Assembly (NCBI RefSeq): GCF_022549775.1
Contig: NZ_JAKZGP010000019.1
Coordinates: 1-64,000, forward strand
Direction of reading: 5' to 3'
From: Belliella filtrata
GTDB taxonomy: Bacteria > Bacteroidota > Bacteroidia > Cytophagales > Cyclobacteriaceae
DNA: 64,000 nucleotides
Shown piece after piece: positions 1 to 8,689 of the stretch. The notes under the pieces were generated by a model that worked only from the letters and a program-made list of their open reading frames with translations, had not been told where the DNA came from and made no database searches. How positions within the stretch are numbered: the first letter of the stretch is position 1; each line of letters starts with the position of its first letter. Both the position numbers and the translations under genes were made by a program.

Positions 1-111
1 GATATCCTCCAAACCAAATACCAGCCATTTACCAAAAGAAAATCCGTAGTACACAAACCGGAAACTGAAAAAATTGAAACCACTAAAAAACAGCTACTTC
101 TGAGCGGTTAG
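1..111 (+). CDS. C-terminal end of an unidentified protein (partial)
   Basis: Frame 1 is open from the window edge to a TAG at 109-111 and gives 36 residues. They are rich in Lys, Thr and Gln and end in LLLSG. The next gene begins 31 bases later on the same strand, so this is probably the tail of a gene in the same transcription unit. The fragment is too short and too low in complexity for any family call, and the open frame could be chance. Confidence 0.4.
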   Translation, partial: DILQTKYQPFTKRKSVVHKPETEKIETTKKQLLLSG

Positions 112-142
112 CTGCAATGTGGGTTAACTTAGAAAAGACCAA

Positions 143-826
143 ATGAAAATGGTAATAATTGATTGGTATTTGGGATTAATTCTTTTGGGCTTGCTATTGA
201 GTATCCCTCATTTTTTTTGGAAGCATAACTATGTAAAGGAGCATCGGTTAATTTTTATAGTACTTTGCTTAGCAATTTCTTTAGAAACGGCGGGTACCTA
301 CTTAGGGAAAAGAAAAATTGACAATCAGTATTTATATACTGTTTTCTTTGTCTATTTGGAGACACTTTTGATTCTTTTACTTTTCTTATGCGTTTTTGAT
401 TCTAAGAGAGAAAAACTATTGATCAAGCTAGCTATGTTAGTTTTTGCTAGTTGGGGGATTATATATACTACTTTTTTCGAGAGTGTTTATACATTTCATT
501 CATTATCGTTTTCTATTGGAAGTTATACAATCATTTTGTTTTCTATTTACTATTTTTTGAGGCTTTCAATTTTAGGTACTCATAGTTCAGAGACGCTTTC
601 ATTCAACCCTATATTTTGGCTTATGGTGTTGATCTTCTTATTTTATACCACTACGTTTCTTTATTTTTCATCTATTTTTATTGTGATAAAATTTGATAGA
701 TCTTTCAGCTATATTTTAACCCGTTTAGTGCAATTCATGTCAATTACAATGTATTTGGGGATGGGGCTTGTATTTTACCTTCCATTTCTGTCAAAGAGAG
801 TGATAAACAACTCTTTACCAAAGTGA
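143..826 (+). CDS. Polytopic inner-membrane protein, function unknown
   Basis: The 227-residue product is almost entirely hydrophobic, with about six or seven membrane segments (roughly residues 8-26, 36-54, 64-84, 93-110, 122-142, 155-180 and 195-216). Short basic loops such as KREK and GKRK lie between them. I recognise no catalytic motif. It sits 54 bases upstream of a sensor kinase and its response regulator, all on the same strand. A role as the sensory or membrane partner of that two-component system is therefore plausible, but this rests on position only. The start has a second Met at residue 3. Confidence 0.75.
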   Translation: MKMVIIDWYLGLILLGLLLSIPHFFWKHNYVKEHRLIFIVLCLAISLETAGTYLGKRKIDNQYLYTVFFVYLETLLILLLFLCVFDSKREKLLIKLAMLVFASWGIIYTTFFESVYTFHSLSFSIGSYTIILFSIYYFLRLSILGTHSSETLSFNPIFWLMVLIFLFYTTTFLYFSSIFIVIKFDRSFSYILTRLVQFMSITMYLGMGLVFYLPFLSKRVINNSLPK

Positions 827-880
827 GATTGCTGGCAAAGCAAAAAATAGGTATTTTTACCCGAAGCTTTATTACCAATC

Positions 881-1645
881 ATGACAGAAGAAACACCAAG
901 TATATTTCTTATCATTCTTTTGGGGTTTGCCCTTACGCTGCTAATGGGTTCGTTTATAGTGGTGATGGCATTGCTTCATCGAAAACGGCAACTAGAACAC
1001 ATCCAAAAACTAGATGCATTGCAGTCAGAATTTGACAAAACAATCCTTCATGTAGAAAAGGAGATCCAAGAGGAAACATTAACTCATGTAGGGCGCGAAC
1101 TTCACGATAATATTGGTCAATTGCTTTCTCTGACTAAGTTGACACTAAGTAGCAATAAGCCCGAGAAATCATTAGAAGCTAAATCATTGCTCAATCAAGT
1201 GATCAAGGAAGTACGAGGATTGTCAAAATCTCTTAACCTAGACTGGGTGAGCCATGTCAGCATTGATGAATTTATTCGAAAGGAACTAGATAAGCTTGAA
1301 TCCCTAGGTTTTTGCAAAGTGGTGTTTGAAAAGACTGGTGAGCTTTTTGATCTTGATAACTCCAAAAAACTTGTACTGATCCGGGTGATTCAGGAGTGTC
1401 TCAACAATGCAGTTAAGCACGCAAAGCCTACATTAATCATTCTTAAAATCCATTACTTTGCTGATCAGCTTCAAATCTTGATTGCTGATGATGGAGTAGG
1501 ATTTGATATCTATGCTGGATCCGATGGATCTGGTTTACTCAACTTGGGCAAAAGAATGGAGATGATTGGAGGAACAATTGATATTACCTCTGAATTAAAA
1601 AAAGGTACTCAAATCAAACTTAAATTGCCAAATTCGAGCTTATGA
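881..1645 (+). CDS. Sensor histidine kinase, NarL/DegS type (HisKA_3)
   Basis: The 254-residue kinase has one membrane segment at residues 8-32, a short coiled linker (about 35-68) and the H-box GRELHDNIGQ with phospho-acceptor His75, typical of the HisKA_3 dimerisation domain. A C-terminal HATPase follows, with N-box ECLNNAVKHAK, G1 box IADDGVGFDI and a glycine-rich GSGLLNLGKRM segment. There is almost no periplasmic domain, so the stimulus is probably read in the membrane or through a partner, perhaps the upstream membrane protein. The response regulator begins 29 bases downstream, so the two should form a cognate pair controlling transcription. Confidence 0.93.
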   Translation: MTEETPSIFLIILLGFALTLLMGSFIVVMALLHRKRQLEHIQKLDALQSEFDKTILHVEKEIQEETLTHVGRELHDNIGQLLSLTKLTLSSNKPEKSLEAKSLLNQVIKEVRGLSKSLNLDWVSHVSIDEFIRKELDKLESLGFCKVVFEKTGELFDLDNSKKLVLIRVIQECLNNAVKHAKPTLIILKIHYFADQLQILIADDGVGFDIYAGSDGSGLLNLGKRMEMIGGTIDITSELKKGTQIKLKLPNSSL

Positions 1646-1674
1646 GTTATCTTTTGGAATAAATTCATCACCCA

Positions 1675-2301
1675 ATGATTAGAATAGCTTTAGCAGATGA
1701 CCATAAAATGTTTGCCAAAGGTATAGAAAGTATCCTATATGATGAGGAAGACTTTGATGTACTAGAAGTGTTTTCAAATGGACAAGAACTCATGGATTTC
1801 CTGAAAACCAGAAGAGTTGATGTGGTCATCACAGATATGAATATGCCAGTAATGAATGGTGAGGATGTGATCAAATCGATCAAAGAGGATTATCCACTTA
1901 CCAAAGTAATCGTACTGTCCATGTATGATGAAGAGCCGATCTTCAAAATGTGTCAAAAGGCAGGTGCAGACGCTTATGTACTCAAAGATGCAGACCCGGA
2001 TGAGTTGAAGTATACCATACGTGAGGTTTATGAAAATTCCCACGTGATGAATTTTCAGAAGGCGATTAAGCAAAACCTCGAAGATCCGGTAGATGATCTT
2101 TTCAAGATGCGCTATGAACTTACAAAGCGTGAAGTGCAAATCTTAAAGCTCATCAAAAGTGGAATGACCAATAAAGACATGGCTGAAAGTCTTCATTTAA
2201 GCCAATTGACTATTGAGTCTCACAGGAAAAAAATTTATAGTAAACTGAAAGTCAACTCTGTAGTGGAATTGTTGAATAAAGTTTCAGATATGGTAATTTG
2301 A
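1675..2301 (+). CDS. Response regulator, NarL/LuxR family
   Basis: The 208-residue protein starts with a receiver domain (about residues 1-120). The acidic pair is Asp8-Asp9, the phospho-acceptor is Asp54 in ITDMNMPVMNG, and the conserved lysine is Lys104 in VLKDADPDE. A LuxR/GerE helix-turn-helix follows (about 148-205; LTKREVQILKLI then TNKDMAESLHLS). It lies directly after a NarL-type kinase gene and is the expected output of that kinase, binding DNA when phosphorylated. Its target genes cannot be inferred from the window. Confidence 0.95.
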   Translation: MIRIALADDHKMFAKGIESILYDEEDFDVLEVFSNGQELMDFLKTRRVDVVITDMNMPVMNGEDVIKSIKEDYPLTKVIVLSMYDEEPIFKMCQKAGADAYVLKDADPDELKYTIREVYENSHVMNFQKAIKQNLEDPVDDLFKMRYELTKREVQILKLIKSGMTNKDMAESLHLSQLTIESHRKKIYSKLKVNSVVELLNKVSDMVI

Positions 2302-2306
2302 TTTTT

Positions 2307-3335
2307 ATGAATCCTATTAAAACAGCCTTGGTTGGCTTTGGTAATGTTGGAGAAAAAACGCATGCTCCTTTAATTCAAGCATGTCCTTATTTAGAACTTT
2401 GTGCTGTAGTGGAGCGCTCTCAGCAAAAATCTAAAGTAAAATATCCTCATGTGGAAGTGTATAGAAGCCTTGAAGCCCTTTTGGAGGCAGATGCGGCTGA
2501 CTTGATTGTTGTCGTGACACCTAATGATCTCCATTTTGAGCAAGCAAAATTGTGTTTGGAAAAAGGCAAGCATGTCTTGGTGGATAAGCCTGTCACCATT
2601 TCAAGCGAAGAGGCTATAATTTTGAAACGCATCTCTGAAGAGAATGAGCGGGTCTTGTCTGTGTTTCAGAACAGGCGGCTCGATGGGGATTTCAAGACAG
2701 TCCAGAAGCTTATCGATGAAGAAAAATTGGGGAAGCTAGTTCATTTTGAGTCTCATTTTGATAGATTTAGACCTCAAATAAGTGAAAACTGGAGAGAAAA
2801 AGATAATCTAGGCAATGGGATAACCTATGACTTGGGTACTCATTTAATCGATCAGGCTGTGTGTCTTTTTGGAATGCCGAAGTGGGTAAAAGCTGAAATC
2901 AAGGTACAAAGAGAAAACGCCATAGCAGATGATTTTTTTGATATCATATTGGGTTATGACACGCCTTATGTCAGGTTGACAGCATCTGTTTTGAGTAATG
3001 CTCCGATGCCTAAATTTTTGCTCCAAGGGTATAAGGGTTCCTACATAAAGTATGGTCTTGATGTACAAGAAAAAGCATTGAAGGCAGGCATAGCACCAGA
3101 AGGAGATGATTGGGGAGTTGAGGATCCGAGTGGATGGGGTAAAATTTACTTTGCAGATAATACAAAATCTATTCAGACAGAAAGAGGGGATTACAGGGAT
3201 TTTTATTTAAATCTGGCTAAGGCAATCATGGGGGAAGAGAAATTAATGGTGAAAATTGATGAAGCTATTAACGTACTCAAAATCATAGAGTCTGCATTTG
3301 AAAGTAGTAAAAATGGCCAAAAAATAGATCTCTAA
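2307..3335 (+). CDS. Gfo/Idh/MocA-family NAD(P)-dependent oxidoreductase
   Basis: The N-terminal Rossmann fold has the dinucleotide motif VGFGNVGEKTHAP. The Gfo/Idh signature lysine lies in HVLVDKPVTISSEEA, where DKP corresponds to the family EKP. The C-terminal alpha/beta domain contains YDLGTHLIDQA, where the conserved His of the substrate site is expected. The family oxidises sugars, inositols or related alcohols; the substrate is not identifiable here. I chose the ATG at 2307, five bases after the response-regulator stop, over an upstream TTG at 2298 that would overlap the stop. The 342-residue length is normal. The close spacing suggests co-transcription with the two-component genes. Confidence 0.9.
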   Translation: MNPIKTALVGFGNVGEKTHAPLIQACPYLELCAVVERSQQKSKVKYPHVEVYRSLEALLEADAADLIVVVTPNDLHFEQAKLCLEKGKHVLVDKPVTISSEEAIILKRISEENERVLSVFQNRRLDGDFKTVQKLIDEEKLGKLVHFESHFDRFRPQISENWREKDNLGNGITYDLGTHLIDQAVCLFGMPKWVKAEIKVQRENAIADDFFDIILGYDTPYVRLTASVLSNAPMPKFLLQGYKGSYIKYGLDVQEKALKAGIAPEGDDWGVEDPSGWGKIYFADNTKSIQTERGDYRDFYLNLAKAIMGEEKLMVKIDEAINVLKIIESAFESSKNGQKIDL

Positions 3336-3402
3336 ATTGAAATAAGCTCATTTTTGGCAAAGTGTTTGAAAAGAAATCGTTCAAACCAATTATTCAAACA
3401 CA

Positions 3403-3822
3403 ATGAAAAAATTAATGTTCTTTTCTATGCTACTGTTCTTTGCGGTAGTATCAGAGTCTAAAGCTCAAATTAGCGCTGGTGTACAACAATTGAGTTCAGC
3501 TACTTTTGCATCTATCGGTACTGATCCAGACAACAAAATGTTTGGAGAAGCTAGAGTCTCTACAGGCGGTAGAATAGGGATTGAAGGTACTTTTGGGTAT
3601 AACTTTGTACAGAAAGATGAGGTCAATTTCTACAGTGGCTTTCATTTAGGTACTGAAGGCAACAGAGACGGTGTATACTTAGGTGTTCCATTGGGAGTAC
3701 TTGTAAAGCCCTTTTCTAACACAAGAAACTTTGGGTTTTTGCTTGAAGCTTCTCCCATTTTCCCGACAGAATACGGTAATTACTTCAGGGCAGGTATAGG
3801 AATGAAATATACTTTCAGGTAA
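3403..3822 (+). CDS. Small secreted beta-barrel-like outer-membrane protein
   Basis: The 139-residue protein has a signal peptide (KK, then LMFFSMLLFFAVV, ending SKAQ). The body consists of alternating strands rich in Gly, Phe and Tyr (for example FGYNFVQKDEVNFYSG and YLGVPLGVLVKPF) and ends in KYTFR, with aromatics near the C-terminus as in outer-membrane barrels. It is short for a full porin. I cannot name a family. A perfect 14-bp inverted repeat lies 53 bases after the stop. It appears to be a single-gene unit with its own 67-base upstream gap. Confidence 0.75.
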   Translation: MKKLMFFSMLLFFAVVSESKAQISAGVQQLSSATFASIGTDPDNKMFGEARVSTGGRIGIEGTFGYNFVQKDEVNFYSGFHLGTEGNRDGVYLGVPLGVLVKPFSNTRNFGFLLEASPIFPTEYGNYFRAGIGMKYTFR

Positions 3823-3875
3823 TTTGATTATACCAATACATTAAGATTGTTTTATTATCTCCAATTTGGTGTTGG

Positions 3876-3918
3876 GGTATCTTAGCTATGGTATCTGAAA
3901 AATTATAGCTAAGATACC
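3876..3918. repeat. Perfect 14-bp inverted repeat, possible terminator
   Basis: GGTATCTTAGCTAT at 3876-3889 is exactly complementary to ATAGCTAAGATACC at 3905-3918, with a 15-base loop. A run of seven T at about 3927-3934 lies a few bases beyond. The stem is AT-rich. It may terminate transcription of the upstream small membrane-protein gene, although the T-run is offset from the stem. Confidence 0.5.
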
Positions 3919-4056
3919 TCGATGCCAATTTTTTTACATTAAAAGTGACTATAGAAGGTTTTTCAATTAGCAATTTTTGGAAGGTAAGGTTTTCAAGAGA
4001 CTTTAAGTTGAGAGATCAATATTTGATCAATGAGCATTTATCAGCATCTTTGTGGA

Positions 4057-4767
4057 ATGAAAGGCAAGCTTTATCTTATACCTTCTAGTCTGGCTGAGGA
4101 TACATCTCAGCATATCATGTCTCCTCAGGTCAAAGAAGTGGTAAAAAATACCCGATATTTTCTCGTAGAAGAATTACGTACAGCAAGGAGATACATCAGT
4201 AGTCTGAAGTTAGGTGTGATTATAGAAGATTTACATTTTGAGATCCTGAATAAGAAGACACGCATACCACAGCTTCAAGAATTGATGAAGCCTATACTGG
4301 ATGGAAAGGATATGGGAATAATTTCAGAGGCTGGATGCCCGGGTATTGCAGATCCTGGAGCTATTGCGGTAGCTTGGGCTCATGAAAAAGGTATTCAAGT
4401 GGTTCCGATCTCTGGACCAAGTTCAATGTTTTTAGCTTTGATGGGCTCTGGATTTAATGGTCAATCCTTTGCTTTTCACGGGTATCTTCCAATCGATAAA
4501 AAAAGTAGAATTGCTTCTATAAAGACCCTAGAGGCAGATTCTGTCAAGAGTAATCGAACACAAGTCTTTATGGAGACTCCTTTTAGGAATAATCCCCTTT
4601 TTGATGATTTGAAAAACACTCTGCACCCGAATACCCGACTTTGTATTGCTAAAAATTTGACTGGTTCGGACGAGATTATCCAAACAAAAACAGTACAGCA
4701 ATGGAAAAAGACAAACCTTGACCTACACAAAGTCCCAACTGTTTTTGTTATCTATGCTGGAAATTAG
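4057..4767 (+). CDS. SAM-dependent tetrapyrrole-methylase-fold methyltransferase (RsmI-like)
   Basis: This is a member of the tetrapyrrole methylase superfamily that includes the 16S rRNA 2'-O-methyltransferase RsmI. Visible features are the N-terminal strand GKLYLIPSSLAED, the glycine-rich SAM-site segment IISEAGCPGIADPGA and the later VVPISGPSSMFLALMGSG, all in family order. It is shorter than standard RsmI and lacks the usual N-terminal GTPIGN motif, so I regard it as the second, Bacteroidetes-type paralogue with an uncertain substrate. I place the start at the ATG at 4057 (MKGKLYLIP), because the nine residues from the ATG at 4030 do not fit the fold. A hairpin follows the gene. Confidence 0.85.
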   Translation: MKGKLYLIPSSLAEDTSQHIMSPQVKEVVKNTRYFLVEELRTARRYISSLKLGVIIEDLHFEILNKKTRIPQLQELMKPILDGKDMGIISEAGCPGIADPGAIAVAWAHEKGIQVVPISGPSSMFLALMGSGFNGQSFAFHGYLPIDKKSRIASIKTLEADSVKSNRTQVFMETPFRNNPLFDDLKNTLHPNTRLCIAKNLTGSDEIIQTKTVQQWKKTNLDLHKVPTVFVIYAGN

Positions 4768-4802
4768 GACTGCCTATTAATTGTTAATTTTTAAGAATCG
4801 AA

Positions 4803-4863
4803 ACCTGACATGTTTGAGAAGTTCAGAATCTTTAAGATTTTCTGATTCTCAAACATGTCAGGT
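4803..4863. repeat. Perfect 18-bp inverted repeat between convergent genes
   Basis: ACCTGACATGTTTGAGAA at 4803-4820 pairs without mismatch with 4846-4863. The interior CAGAATC and GATTTTCTG extend the hairpin with one bulge. It lies between two convergent genes and could terminate both. The ACCTGACA...TGTCAGGT core resembles dispersed palindromic elements I recall from related genomes, so it may also be a repeat-family copy. Confidence 0.75.
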
Positions 4864-4896
4864 CTATTGATATGCTATCAACTTGTCCATGTATTA

Positions 4897-6039
4897 TCAA
4901 GCAATGACGCTATAAAGTTCCTTTAGTTTTGCGACAGTGTAATCCACTTCATCTACTGTGCTGAACCGACTAAAAGAAAACCTTACCGAATCCCTATCTG
5001 CTTTAGCTCCTAAAGCTCTCAAAACATGAGACCCCACAGTAGCCCCGCTACTACAAGCAGACCCGCCAGAAGCTGAAATACCATTAAGATCAAGGCTGAA
5101 AAGCAACATGCCACTATTTTCTTCTGAAGGAGGAAAGCTTACATTCAATACCGTGTACAAGCTTCTGTCCATATCGGCTGAAAGCCCATTGTATTCCACG
5201 CCAGGAATGCTTGCATTGAGTTGATCAATAAATCTTTGCTTTAGGGCTTCGACATGCTTGCGGTGGCCAGACATGTCTTCATATGCTAATTCTAGTGCTT
5301 TGGCAATACCGACAATGCCGATGACATTTTCTGTACCTCCTCGCATATTCCGCTCTTGTGCACCACCAAAAATAAATGGGGAGATTTTCTTTTCTTTTCT
5401 GACAAATAAAAATCCTGATCCTTTTGGTCCGTGAAACTTGTGTCCTCCTGCTACTATAGCGTCTACAGGCAGGTTTTTCAAGTCGTGTACATAATGCCCC
5501 ATAGTCTGAACAGTGTCAGAGTGGAAAAATGTATCATACTCTTTGGCCAAGTTTCCTATGGTCTGAAGATCATTGATATTTCCAATTTCATTATTTGCAT
5601 GCATTACAGAGACCATGCTTCTAGGGTTTGCTTTGAGCAAGTCTTGTAGGTGATCCATATTGATCTCTCCACGATTATTCACTTCTAGCAAGCTTAATTT
5701 GATCATACCTTTCTTTGCACATTCTTCTAAAGTATGCAAAACAGCATGATGCTCCATAGGTGATGTAATGGCGTGCTGTATACCATGAGTATGTATGCCA
5801 CAGACCAATGCTGTGTTGTCAGCTTCGGTACCGCCTGATGTAAAGAAAATCTCAGAAGGGCTGGCATTCAGTAGTTCTGCTACTTTTTTTCTAGATCGCT
5901 CTATGGCTGTTCTGACTTCTCTTCCATGACTATGCACAGAAGAAGGATTTCCATAATGTTCCCTCATATAAGGGATCATGGCATCTATCACCCTCTCATC
6001 CATAGCTGTAGTAGCAGCATTGTCGAAGTATACTCTCAT
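4897..6039 (-). CDS. Cysteine desulfurase, NifS/IscS class
   Basis: This 380-residue aminotransferase class V enzyme removes sulfur from cysteine to form a protein persulfide for Fe-S clusters and thiolation. Seen motifs are YFDNAATT at the N-terminus, HANNEIGN, Asp175 and Gln178 in FHSDTVQTMG, the PLP lysine Lys201 in GGHKFHGPKG, RGGTEN, and the active-site loop GGSACSSG with catalytic Cys328. The SACSSG loop is the class I (IscS/NifS) signature rather than the SufS type. No Fe-S scaffold gene is adjacent. It is transcribed toward the convergent hairpin at 4803-4863, and glmM lies upstream on the same strand, 64 bases away. Confidence 0.95.
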   Translation of the reverse strand: MRVYFDNAATTAMDERVIDAMIPYMREHYGNPSSVHSHGREVRTAIERSRKKVAELLNASPSEIFFTSGGTEADNTALVCGIHTHGIQHAITSPMEHHAVLHTLEECAKKGMIKLSLLEVNNRGEINMDHLQDLLKANPRSMVSVMHANNEIGNINDLQTIGNLAKEYDTFFHSDTVQTMGHYVHDLKNLPVDAIVAGGHKFHGPKGSGFLFVRKEKKISPFIFGGAQERNMRGGTENVIGIVGIAKALELAYEDMSGHRKHVEALKQRFIDQLNASIPGVEYNGLSADMDRSLYTVLNVSFPPSEENSGMLLFSLDLNGISASGGSACSSGATVGSHVLRALGAKADRDSVRFSFSRFSTVDEVDYTVAKLKELYSVIA

Positions 6040-6103
6040 AATATGTAATATTTGGGCTGGGTATAAAATATGAATTGGGCCTGGAAGATACCAAGCCCAA
6101 TCT

Positions 6104-7492
6104 TTAAGAAGCAGTAACTACTTCTTTGATATCTGATATTATTTTATTTGCTAGGTGCTCAGCAGTTGCTAAGCTTTCAGATTCAGAATAAATTCTGATT
6201 ATAGGCTCTGTATTAGATTTTCTCAAATGAACCCATTCTTTGTCAAACTCTATCTTGACACCGTCGATATCATTGATAGGATGTTTGGCATATTTCTTCT
6301 TGATCGCTTCGAGTACCTGATCTACATTGATGTCAGGGGTAAGTTCGATTTTGTTTTTTGAAATATGGTAATTTGGATAACTAGCTCTAAGCATCGAGAT
6401 CGATTTTCCAAATTTCGCAAGGTGGGTTAGGAACAACCCAATACCTACCAAGGCATCTCTTCCATAATGAGACTCTGGGTAGATTACTCCACCATTTCCT
6501 TCTCCTCCGATTACAGCATTGGTCTCCTTCATCTTGTTCACGACATTGACTTCTCCTACTGCAGCGGCTTGATATTGTCCTTTTCTTTTTTCAGTGACAT
6601 CCCTAAGTGCTCTGGTTGAGCTCATGTTGGACACGGTATTGCCAGGAGTCTGAGATAGCACGTAATCGGCTACTGCTACTAGCGTGTATTCTTCACCAAA
6701 TGGAGAACCATCTTCATTGATAAAGCAAAGTCTATCTACATCTGGATCTACTACAATTCCCAAATCAAACTTTCCTTTTTTCAATTTTTCTGAAATATCT
6801 CGAAGGTTTTCAGGTAGAGGCTCTGGATTGTGTGGAAAGTGTCCATCTGGTGTACAATACATTTCTTCCACATGCTCCACACCCAATGCTTTCAATAACT
6901 TCGGTAAGGCAATACCTCCCGTGGAATTGACACAGTCGATTACTACTTTGAAATTTCTTGCAGCTATAGCTTCTTTGTCTACTTGCTTAAGGTCCAAAAC
7001 ATGCGCCACATGCCTGTCTATGTAATCATCTATTATGGTATACGACCCTAGTTTTTTTACTTCAGCAAACTTGAAGTCATCTTGTTCAGCTTTAGCCAGG
7101 ATATCTTTACCCTCTGCATCAGAGATAAACTCTCCTTTATCATTCAAGAGCTTTAATGCATTCCATTGTATAGGGTTGTGGCTTGCCGTCAAAATAATGC
7201 CACCACCAGCTTTTTCTAAAGGAACTGCCAGTTCCACTGTAGGTGTAGTGCTTAGACCGAGATCTATGACATCAATTCCCAATCCTTGGAGCGTTGCTGA
7301 TACCAGCTTGTTGATCATTTCTCCAGAAATACGTGCGTCTCTACCGATGACTACCTTTGCGTTACCAGTCTTTTGAAGGACCCATGCCCCATAAGCAGAG
7401 GTAAATTTCACTACATCCAATGGCGTCAAGCCTTCTCCAGGTTTCCCTCCTATGGTACCACGAATACCAGAAATTGATTTGATTAAAGTCAC
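6104..7492 (-). CDS. glmM: Phosphoglucosamine mutase / phosphohexomutase
   Basis: This is an alpha-D-phosphohexomutase family enzyme of 462 residues. The N-terminus is ISGIRGTIGG, the catalytic phosphoserine is Ser104 in LTASHNPIQWN, the metal loop is DPDVDRLCF, the sugar-specificity loop is GGEGNGG, and the phosphate-binding loop is RKSNTEPIIRIY. The GEGNGG loop and length fit GlmM, which makes glucosamine-1-phosphate for peptidoglycan and LPS; a phosphomannomutase/phosphoglucomutase activity cannot be excluded. A small membrane-protein gene lies 69 bases upstream on the same strand. Confidence 0.9.
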   Translation of the reverse strand: MTLIKSISGIRGTIGGKPGEGLTPLDVVKFTSAYGAWVLQKTGNAKVVIGRDARISGEMINKLVSATLQGLGIDVIDLGLSTTPTVELAVPLEKAGGGIILTASHNPIQWNALKLLNDKGEFISDAEGKDILAKAEQDDFKFAEVKKLGSYTIIDDYIDRHVAHVLDLKQVDKEAIAARNFKVVIDCVNSTGGIALPKLLKALGVEHVEEMYCTPDGHFPHNPEPLPENLRDISEKLKKGKFDLGIVVDPDVDRLCFINEDGSPFGEEYTLVAVADYVLSQTPGNTVSNMSSTRALRDVTEKRKGQYQAAAVGEVNVVNKMKETNAVIGGEGNGGVIYPESHYGRDALVGIGLFLTHLAKFGKSISMLRASYPNYHISKNKIELTPDINVDQVLEAIKKKYAKHPINDIDGVKIEFDKEWVHLRKSNTEPIIRIYSESESLATAEHLANKIISDIKEVVTAS

Positions 7493-7561
7493 AAGGGTGA
7501 ATTTTTAAAGTTAAAGTATAAATTCCCGAAATACTCGGGGTTGAAAAACCAAGCTTAAAGT

Positions 7562-7792
7562 TTATTTGAATTTCGCTAAGACTTTGTCCACCTCATTGTC
7601 TGGATTACCGCAGCTGCTATTAGCATCTACAGTCTTTCCACAGTAGGTACAAGTACCTCCATCTTTATTGAGGTAAGGATTCTGTGAAGCACAAGTGCCC
7701 TTGAACTCCCCATTTTTGAGAAATATAAGTCTCACAGACATCATGATGAAGAATAATGCTATGAATCCCAAAGTTAAATACAAAGTTGCCAT
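7562..7792 (-). CDS. Small membrane protein with four cysteines, NqrM-like
   Basis: The 76-residue product has one N-terminal membrane helix (about residues 3-25) followed by KGTCASQ and a cysteine cluster: Cys34, Cys48, Cys51 and Cys61, in KGTC...CTYCGK...SSCGN. This helix plus KG(S/T)C plus CxxCG layout resembles NqrM (DUF539), which helps load iron into the membrane cysteines of Na+-translocating NADH:quinone reductase. The spacing is not identical to what I recall for proteobacterial NqrM, so the call is by resemblance. No nqr genes are visible nearby. A zinc-ribbon role is the alternative. Confidence 0.65.
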   Translation of the reverse strand: MATLYLTLGFIALFFIMMSVRLIFLKNGEFKGTCASQNPYLNKDGGTCTYCGKTVDANSSCGNPDNEVDKVLAKFK

Positions 7793-7862
7793 ATCAAATT
7801 AATTTGCACAAATTTACAGATTACTTTCCAAACGTCCACACATTCGAATTAGTTTCCCTGCC

Positions 7863-8663
7863 ATGTCTCAAATATCTTCAAGAAAAGCCCAATTAGAAGC
7901 ATTTGATCGTTTACTGACCATTATGGATGAGCTTCGCGAGCAGTGTCCTTGGGATAGAAAGCAAACCATCCAAAGTCTCAGGCATTTGACTATCGAAGAG
8001 ACATTTGAGCTCTCTGACGCTATTCTAGATGATAATCTTGAGGAGATCAAAAAGGAGCTTGGAGATATTCTGTTGCATATTGTTTTTTATGCGAAAATAG
8101 GTTCGGAAAAAGATGCTTTTGACATCAGTACGGTTATCAATAGCCTTTGTGAAAAACTCATCAGGAGGCATCCACATATCTATGGAGATACCATAGCGGA
8201 TGACGAAGAAGCGGTCAAGCAGAATTGGGAAAAAATCAAATTGAAGGAAAAAGGCAATACATCTGTCCTTGGAGGAGTTCCTCGATCTCTTCCAGCACTG
8301 ATCAAAGCCATGCGAATCCAAGAAAAAGCAAGGGGCGTAGGGTTCGATTGGCAAGAGAAAGCTCAAGTTTGGGAAAAGGTAGAAGAGGAAATGCAAGAAT
8401 TCAAAGCGGAGTTTAATGCGGTAGAAGGGCAGGAGATTGATAGAGAAAGGGCTACAGGAGAGTTTGGAGATTTACTTTTTTCTTTGATCAATTACGCCAG
8501 GTTTATTGATATCAATCCAGAGGAAGCATTGGAGAAGACAAACTTAAAATTTATCAAACGCTTCCAATACTTAGAGCAAGCGGCGAAAGCCTCTGGCAAG
8601 AAAATCGAAGACATGACCCTAGCAGAAATGGATGTGTATTGGGAAGAAGCGAAAAGGCTTTAA
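7863..8663 (+). CDS. mazG: Nucleoside triphosphate pyrophosphohydrolase MazG
   Basis: The 266-residue protein has two MazG repeats and hydrolyses non-canonical NTPs to NMP and PPi. The N-terminal repeat carries CPWDRKQTIQSLRHLTIEE and EEIKKELGDILLHIVFYA, with acidic metal ligands in the EExxE-like helices. The second repeat carries GFDWQEKAQVWEKVEEEM and GEFGDLLFSLINYARF. The length matches E. coli-type MazG, not the short single-repeat form. It is not next to a live mazEF module, so a housekeeping nucleotide-pool role is likely. It converges on the DUF4886 gene with only 26 bases between. Confidence 0.95.
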   Translation: MSQISSRKAQLEAFDRLLTIMDELREQCPWDRKQTIQSLRHLTIEETFELSDAILDDNLEEIKKELGDILLHIVFYAKIGSEKDAFDISTVINSLCEKLIRRHPHIYGDTIADDEEAVKQNWEKIKLKEKGNTSVLGGVPRSLPALIKAMRIQEKARGVGFDWQEKAQVWEKVEEEMQEFKAEFNAVEGQEIDRERATGEFGDLLFSLINYARFIDINPEEALEKTNLKFIKRFQYLEQAAKASGKKIEDMTLAEMDVYWEEAKRL

Positions 8664-8689
8664 GCTTTTTCCGGATTTCTGGAGAGATT

